Of a stretch of DNA of 64,000 nt, positions 57,401 through 64,000 are shown piece after piece (position 1 is the first letter of the stretch; each line of letters begins with the position of its first letter). A program made the translations under genes and the position numbers. The stretch is from Otatea glauca. Lineage: Eukaryota; Streptophyta; Magnoliopsida; Poales; Poaceae. A model generated the notes under the pieces. The model was not told the DNA's origin and made no database searches. It worked only from the letters and a program-made list of their open reading frames with translations. The stretch is from the NCBI GenBank assembly GCA_036346275.1, contig CM070713.1:53935567-53999566 (forward strand). Reading direction: 5' to 3'.

Positions 57401-58573
57401 AGTGGTACAAGAGATTTGAATCCTCTGTGATCTTGCAAGATTTCAAAAGATCCGATTATGATGGATGTGTTTATTTGATTATTTGAAGACAGTTAATAGT
57501 TCAGTTATTTAATTGCTCATATATGTTGATGATATGTTTATTGCTACAAAAGATAAGGCACGGATTTCAAAGTTGAAGGCACAATTGAATAGTGAATTTG
57601 AAATAAAGGATTTTGGTATAGCAAGGAAGATTCTTGGTATAGAAACTACCAGAGATTGACAGTTTGGAAATTATATAAAAGTCAAAAAGGATAGATTCAT
57701 AAAGTTCTTCATCGTTTCAATATGCATAAAGCCAAACCGGTGAGTACTTTGTTAGTTGCACATTTCAGACATTTTTCAGCATCATGACCATAATTAGATG
57801 ATAAAGTTAAGTACAAGTCTAGAGTTCCAGATGCCAGTGCAGTTGGTTCACTTATATATGATATATTATGTTCTCGTCCTGACTTATCTGAGTCATTGAG
57901 TGTTGTTAGTAGATACATGGCAAATCCTAAAAAACATTGGAAAGCAGTTCAATGGATCATATATTTGTGAGACACTGCTAATGCTTATTTATAGTTTAGA
58001 AAAAGTAGAGATAGACTCGTTGGTCATGTGGATTCAGATTTTACTGGAGATTTGTATAAGAGACCTCTTACTTGTTATGTATTTACTGTTGGAGAATGTG
58101 CCATTAGCTGGAAGACAAGTCTACAAGCTACTGTTCCCTCATCTACTACAGAAGCTCAGTATATGACTTTTCTGAAGCTTGCAAAGAAGTTATTTGGCTA
58201 AGAGGTTTGTTTATTGAGCTTTGTGGAAGTACATCTTGCACTACAATATTCTGTGATAGTCAAAGTGCTATTTAACTTACAAAGGATTAGATGTTCTATG
58301 AGAGAACAAAGCACATTGATGTCAGATATCACTATATTCAAGGAATCATTGCTTAAGGTGATATTAAAGTTAGCAAGATAAGTACTTATGATAATCCTGT
58401 TGATATATTGACAAAGACAGTACCTACCGCTAAGTTTGAGCTTTGGTCATACTTAGTTGGTGCCACTCACTAATCTTTTGGACTTTCAACGCATAAGGTG
58501 TTCATGCTGATCTATTTCAAGGAAAGTCGTGTTTTGTATTGGCTATAGGAGGAATTCGTCTTAAGGTAGAGAT
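54460..58573 (+). pseudogene. Copia element E: gag-pol, heavily decayed
   Basis: Gag (UBN2 type) from about 54629: MATLKYDLPMLDRNMRFSLW, QIHLHLSNNIL, VLKEKNTSTLWLKL; zinc knuckle CKYCKKDEHDISEC near 55370; protease DEWILDST (55565; family DSG/DSA); GAG-pre-integrase LWHMSLGYMSEIGMM (56220); integrase TPQQNGVAKHMNRTIMEN (56490); RT KWIFKNKKG (57260) and IYVDDMFIATKD (57520); RNase H VDSDFTGDLYKRPLT (58035) and TKHIDVRYHYI (58307). Many stops and frameshifts throughout. An insertion of about 200 bp with GCTCGCTATCGAGC-like palindromes interrupts the frame at about 55690-55900. Family order fits Ty1/copia. Polypurine tract is decayed (AAGGTAGAGAT). Confidence 0.85.
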
Positions 58574-58843
58574 TGTTTAGTTTGAGTGTAATACAAATTC
58601 GTTTTCTACTCCAACTCGGAGTTCTACTCCTACACGGAGAGTCTTTTATATATGCACCCTTTAAATATGTACCTATAGTCCATATGATAGAACAGGACAA
58701 GAAGAAGAGAAAAGAGAGTATTGTTGTAAACAAATTTTCATATAGTGATATAGACTTTGTGCACGTCTGTGGTTTTCCCGAAAGTGTTTTTTATGTAAAA
58801 TATGTATCTCTCGTTCGTACTTTTACATATATTATTCGCAACA
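58574..58843 (+). mobile_element. Copia element E: 3' LTR, 270 bp
   Basis: Starts TGTTTAGTTTGAGTG after AAGGTAGAGAT and ends TATTCGCAACA, followed by TACCC (58844-58848). Direct partner of 54202-54459, diverged by many substitutions and indels. Confidence 0.75.
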
Positions 58844-58848
58844 TACCC

Positions 58849-59469
58849 TCCAATTTATAGTAGTTCTCGGGTGTCAGGCTACCCGGATCACAAGGATGAA
58901 GGATGTTCTACTAAGAGCATTAACAATGTACCATATCAGATCGAGGCTAAACAAAGAAAACGTTAAACTGAATTCTGATTCATAATGCATTATAAAATTG
59001 CTTCTATTTAATTATCACAAATCCTGTTAAGTCTAATTATACTGATTCTTCAATACCTTTTTCAAACCTGATAAATGATCAAGGCCGAGATTACACATTT
59101 ACCGGTGAATGAAAACATGTCAGAAGTCGTCTTTAAAAACATATGAAAAGTGTGCCAAGAAGGGACGAAGACAATCCTGAAATAAATCGAGAGCCGGCTG
59201 GATATATCATGCATACCAACAAATTAAATTTATGGTCAAGCATATGTGATCAAGAAGATAACAGTTAACATATCACTTGGCACATAATGTCTTCCTTCCA
59301 TAATAATGCTGAAATTAACAATCTACCCTTGATGATAACCTGACACAATTTAGTCATACCAATTCTGTAGATCAAGGCCATATGTACATAATATTATGCT
59401 GCCACTGCTTTGGTGCACTGCATGATTACCTTTTACGTTCATGTAGAATATGGCTAGCGTTGTCTGGGT
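58849..59469. other. No gene recognised; original flank of copia insertion
   Basis: AT-rich, low-copy-looking DNA. Because element E inserted between this segment and 53863-54197, its left end should contain the original upstream region (promoter) of the Cys-rich gene, e.g. CCAATTTATAGTAG at 58850-58863. Ends at the copia LTR at 59470. Confidence 0.4.
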
Positions 59470-59699
59470 TGTTAAGGAACCTCGCTATCGAATAGTCCGG
59501 GGTTCCCAAACAGATCTGAATTGGAGAACAGAGAGAGAAAGAGAGACACAAGTTTAGGGAGAACGGCGACTGAATTCTTTATTTCTATTCTGATTGCTTG
59601 TACATAGGGGGGAACCCCCTCCTCCTTATATAGTAGTCGTCTAGGGTTTCGGCTAAGGGATCATCGTGGGCTTTCATTGGGCCACGTGGTTTCCCAACA
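59470..59699 (-). mobile_element. Copia element H: 3' LTR, 230 bp
   Basis: Minus strand: TGTTGGGAAACCACGTGG ... GGTTCCTTAACA, the same family as 48475-48702. TATATAA at 59626-59632 (minus). Preceded on the internal side by a polypurine tract (AAGGGCCCAAGGGGGAG, 59700-59716). The outer flank is TGGGT; the 5' LTR is beyond the window. Confidence 0.9.
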
Positions 59700-62600
59700 C
59701 TCCCCCTTGGGCCCTTTGCCGCGAGATGCATATGCCTCATTAAAACTCCAGAAAAACCCAGTGGGAAAAATACTTGGAGAAAGAGTACATAGCATACGCT
59801 TACTGTGATGCACGAACTGCCTCGTTAAAACCTTATACAAGAAAACTTCATAAAAAACTTGCTAAGGAAAAAGAGTACAATTCACCCAAACTTCAACCGC
59901 TAATCTTCGAGATTCATGTTGGGTACTCAAAATTCATATTCGAGATTTATGTGGGAGTATGTGAAATATCTCCCCCTGAAATCTGCACTTCTCTAAGTCT
60001 CATCATCCCAATACCTTTTACGCACCTTCAAAGGTAGATGCTGGGAATGATTTAGTGAACAAATCTGCAAGATTTTCACATGACTTAGTATGCAATATCT
60101 TGATTTCGTTCATCTTATGCAATTCGTGAGCATATAAGAACTTGGGGTTAATATGCTTCATGAGATTGCTCTTCACATAACCCATCTGTGCTTGAGCAAC
60201 ACAAGCTGCGTTATCTTCATAAATGGTTGTGGGAGTTTGCTCAATGTTCAAGCCACATGACTTCTGGATGTGATGAACCATTCTTCAGAGCCATGCACAT
60301 TCACGAGATGCTTCATACAAAGCGATGATTTCCGAGTGGTTTGTCGACGTCGAGACAAGGGTCTGCTTAGACGACTTCCAGGAAATTGTTATTCCTCCAC
60401 ATAGGAAAACATAGCCAGTTTGGGACTTGCCAGTATGCGGGTCTGATAAGTACCCAGCATCGGCGTAGCCAACCAAATTCAATTCATTGTTTCTTCTGAA
60501 AAACAAACCGAGATCTTTGCTTCCTTAGAGGTAATGAAAGATATCCTTGATCCCTTTCCAATGCCTTTTGGTGGGTTCTGCACTGTACCGAGCTAGCAAA
60601 TTCACAGCGAACGCAATGTCCGGTCTAGTGCTATTCGCAAGGTACATGAGTGCTCCAACTGCACTCAGATATGGGAATTCTGCTCCCAAGACTTCCTCCC
60701 CCTCTTCTCTAGGTATGTATGGGTCTACGTCTGCTTGGAGTGACCTTCCAACCATTAGAGTCTTTGCAGGATATGCCTTTTCAAAGCCAAACCTTACCTT
60801 TTCAACACTTTCTGCGTGTAGGTTGATTGATGTACCAAGATTCCTCCTTGGACATGCTCAAGCTGCAAGCCTAAACAAAACTTGGCTTTACCCAAATCCT
60901 TCATTTCAAACTCAGACTTCAAGTATGAGCATGCTTCTTCAATTTCTTCATCCGTCCCAATGATATTCAAGTCATCTACATAGACGGAGATTATACAGAA
61001 TCCATTCGGGGATCGCTGTATAAATACACATGGACAATCTTCGCTGTTTGTGTAGCCTTTCTTGCAGAGAAAGTCGCTCAAGTGATTGTACCACATTCTT
61101 CCGGACTGCTTTAGCCCATACAGTGATTTCTCCAATTTCACACTGTACAGGTTTCTATTTGCTCCGTCTTGGTTCGGGATAGGAATTCCTTCTGGTACTT
61201 TCATGTATATCTCTGAATCCAAGTTTCCATACAAATATGCTGTGACAACATCCATTAGCTTCATTCTCAACTTCAAGTTGACTGCCATTGAGATCAAATA
61301 TCTAAAGGTAATTCCTCCCATGACCGGAGAATAGGTTTCTTCATAATCAACTCCAGGACGTTGAGTGAAACCTTGAGCTACTAGCCTTGCTTTGTACCTT
61401 ACAACTTCGTTGTTTGAATTCCTCTTCCGAACAAAGACTCATTTGTGACCTACAGGGTTTATATGGGGAGGTGTGCGGCATACGGGCCCAAACACCTCTC
61501 TCTTGTTCAGAGAGACTAACTCTGCAGTGATTGCCTTCTTCCATTCTTCCCAATCTAGCCTTTTCTTTCACTCTGCGAGAGATGCAGGCTCGGGATCATG
61601 ATCAATGATCGAGGCAATCTTCTTTGCAAAGTATGCATCGATATTGGCTGTTGCTCTATTCAGGGATTCTCCTGTTATTACAAAGTTTATGGCCATTTCA
61701 TCATGGGGTGCTTCATGCACTTCTACTTACTCTTCGCTGCTTTTCCCTATCGCAGGAGCAAGTTCCTTTAGCTTTTCATCGCCTATGTGTGCGAACACAT
61801 TATTTCTGGCGGCTTCCTGCAGTGGAAGATTCAAGTCTGGAATTGCCTTTTCTGTCGGCTTCTTTCCAGTGCCAGGTCTCAACTGGCTCACCTTCTTTCC
61901 TTGGGGTATTTTTGTGATTGGTTGTGGTAAGTCCTCTCTCCCAGTTTTCTCCAGACGTCTCCGGGTACTTTGGGTTTGAGGAGCCAGATTTCCTGCTCTT
62001 TTTCTTTGAGGCCTCTGAACAGGATGAGGGATACCTTCTATTTTCTTTGGTATTTCCACCCTCTCTGGTGCATTTCTTGTGGGTACATGCGACTTAACCA
62101 CACCCTTCAGATCACAAAAATGATCAGGCAGTTCATTTGCTAAATTATGCAAATCAATTATCTTCTGGACTTCTTGATTTGCTTCATTAGTGCGGGGGTC
62201 ATGCGCGGGGATTCCAGTGGAATGCCATATGATTTCCCAGTATTTTTCATCCAAAGGTTGATTTCCTCCCCCTAATGATGGGAAACGGTCCTCGTCAAAA
62301 ATGCAATCAGCGAATCGGACTGTATGCAAGTCTCCAGTCATGGGTTACAAATACCTGATTATGGATGCACTCTCATAACCAACGTATATCCCAGACTTGC
62401 GGAGAGGGCCCATTGCAGTCCGCTGAGGGGATGGTATAGGTACATATACCATACACCCAAATTTCCTGAGATGGGAGATCTTCGGGATGATCCCGTGCAC
62501 AAGCTGCATAGGAGAATGGATGTTGTAGGCCGAAGGTCTGAAATTGATGAGAGCTGCTGCGTGCAAGACTGCGTGTCCCCAACAAGTGTTGGGCAAGTTA

Positions 62601-64000
62601 CAACTCTGCAAAAGCGGTCTGGCAATGAACTTAATCCTCTTTATTAGTGCTTCAGCAAGTCCATTCTGCGTATGGACGTGCGGTACAGAGTGCTCAACTG
62701 CTATCCCTGTTGCAGTGCAATAATCATCAAATGCCTTTAAAGTAAATTCGCCGGCATTGTCCATTCTGATGGACTTCACACGATGATCAGGGAAAGCATT
62801 CTTAATTCTTATGATCTGCGAGATCAGCTTTGCAAAAGCATGGTTTCTTATTGATAATAAGCATACATGCGATCATTTCGAGGAAGCATCGATGAGCACC
62901 ATAAAGTATCGAAACGGCCCTGACAAGGGCTGAATCGGGCCACAAATATCCCCCTGGATGCGTTCCAGGAATGCAGGAATTTCACTTTGCACTTTCATGA
63001 CAGAGGGTCTAGTTATTAATTTCCCGGTGGCACATGCAGGGCACACGAAATCTTCATGATTCGAAAAAATTTTAACGTTAATGCCATGACCTTGTGAGTT
63101 GTTCACTATATTCCTCATCATTCTAAGACCAGGATGACCTAATCTACCATGCCATAAAGAAAATAACTCAGAGCTTCTAAAAATAGTCTTCAAGGAAGTA
63201 TACACTTCGGGTGCATGAATATTCGTGTAGTACAACCCAGATTCATATGAGGGACATTTTTCTAATACCATTTTTCCACATACCGCGTGCTTCATGATGC
63301 ACAAGTATTCTTTGTCATTTTCTTCATTGGTTTATACATGAAAACCATTGGCGCGGATGTCTTTAAAGCTTAAGAGAGTGCGTGTTGATTCAGGGTACAA
63401 AAGGGCTTCTTAAATTATCAAAGTTGTACCCATAAGCAATACAATAGTGGCTCTTCCTGAGCCTATTACATATGAATCGCTTCCTGCGATCGTAGTAATC
63501 TTTCCAGCGTTCTTCGTGATCGACTGGAAGTATTTAGACTCTCTTAAGATGGTATTTGTTGTGCCACTATCAACAATGCATATCTCTTCCATTTGGGCGC
63601 TACACGATTTCTAAAAAGGAAAAATAATTCCAATCAAACAGTGGCAAAATAATTCAAACATTGCTTGCAAATGAAAGAATACTGGAATAAAGAATAAATT
63701 GCATATTTATTCATGAGAGAAGTATGCTCTTCTAGAGCTTACAATTCATTATTCAAAAGAAAAATGCTAACAACCATAATCTATAAAAAATGCGATTCAT
63801 GCATTAACGGGCTTTGGACTTTCCCTTGGCCTGAAACTTCTCTTTTCCTCCCAGCTTGCCCTTCTTTCTATGAATGGGCTTTCTCACCTTATAGCTATTG
63901 GCATTAACTTCTGTGCCAGTGCCCCTTCCAGGTGGCTGTGAGACATAGTTCTTGCGTAGAATATCGTTTTGCGATTCCGCAACTTGCATTACATCAATCA
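59700..64000 (-). pseudogene. Copia element H: gag-pol (minus), interrupted by stops, runs off the window
   Basis: From the window edge downward: basic gag tail with HRKKGKLGGKEKF (63880s); protease IVDSGTTNTILRESKYF (63580), with catalytic DSG; GAG-pre-integrase LWHGRLGHPGLRMM and CPACATGK (HHCC zinc site, about 63160-63030); integrase core with MDNAGEF and HTQNGLAEALIKR (62770-62640); linker EIPKKIEGIPHPVQRP; RT RYKARLVAQGF, YVDDLNII (complement of 60959-60982); RNase H ADAGYLSDPHTGKSQT and ILHTKSCENLADLFTKSFP, ending near 60018. In-frame stops separate protease, integrase, linker and RT blocks, mostly single-base nonsense changes, and a frameshift is near 60780. It is more complete than element F and its inverted relative. 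Reverse-transcribes its own RNA in life; this copy cannot make a full polyprotein. Confidence 0.9.

Overview
The window looks like an intergenic stretch of a grass genome (Poaceae, plausibly Oryza or a close relative; this is inferred). Nearly all recognisable DNA is nested transposable elements: LTR retrotransposons primed by initiator tRNA-Met, CACTA elements with grass-type subterminal repeats, Stowaway-, hAT- and Mutator-like MITEs, and broken plant gene fragments that keep introns. There is no operon, ribosome binding site, CRISPR array or other prokaryotic feature.

Layout. 1-11316 is a pile of very long (about 5.3 kb) LTRs, mostly on the minus strand, with a 0.74-kb repeat at 5195-5940. 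11317-16340 is the least TE-dense part: a CACTA right end, a MITE split by the second (inverted) copy of the 0.74-kb repeat, a Stowaway-like MITE and a possible two-exon small gene (14187-14952, minus). 16341-19270 holds the 5' end of a copia element cut by a long LTR, then 171-bp tandem repeats. 19764-21126 is a CACTA right end with a broken plant-mobile-domain gene and a 47-bp minisatellite. 21246-21563 is an aldose 1-epimerase pseudogene. 21803-25302 is the left part of a CACTA element carrying gene-like fragments and nested MITEs. 25303-46100 holds two long-LTR elements: B (minus) and, inserted into it, A (plus, LTRs 5.4 kb). Neither shows a recognisable pol gene; both encode an array of CCHC zinc knuckles and a second small ORF. 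46101-48702 is a 5'-truncated copia element. 49698-52345 has 2-Cys peroxiredoxin exon fragments followed by a hAT transposase pseudogene. 53863-54057 (minus) is a small cysteine-rich secreted-protein gene whose upstream region is cut by a copia element (54202-58843). 59470-64000 is a further copia element (minus), an inverted relative of the one at 46101.

Most striking observation: three insertion sites are broken into halves that lie in the wrong order. A CACTA element (left end 21803, right end 11628, both flanked by ATT), the long LTR inserted in it (flanks AGTTT at 25298 and 11317) and element B inserted in that LTR (flanks TACAT at 25436 and 4373) each become whole only if the block at about 1-11.6 kb is placed to the right of the block at about 21.8-46.1 kb. 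Either the region is a tandem or circular duplication or rearrangement, or the contig pieces are mis-ordered. The abrupt junction at 46100/46101 fits the second idea.

Only two candidates for host genes remain (14187-14952 and 53863-54057); everything else coding is transposon-derived or a broken fragment. All coordinates of TE edges come from reading the sequence by eye and may be off by a few bases where no terminal motif is named.
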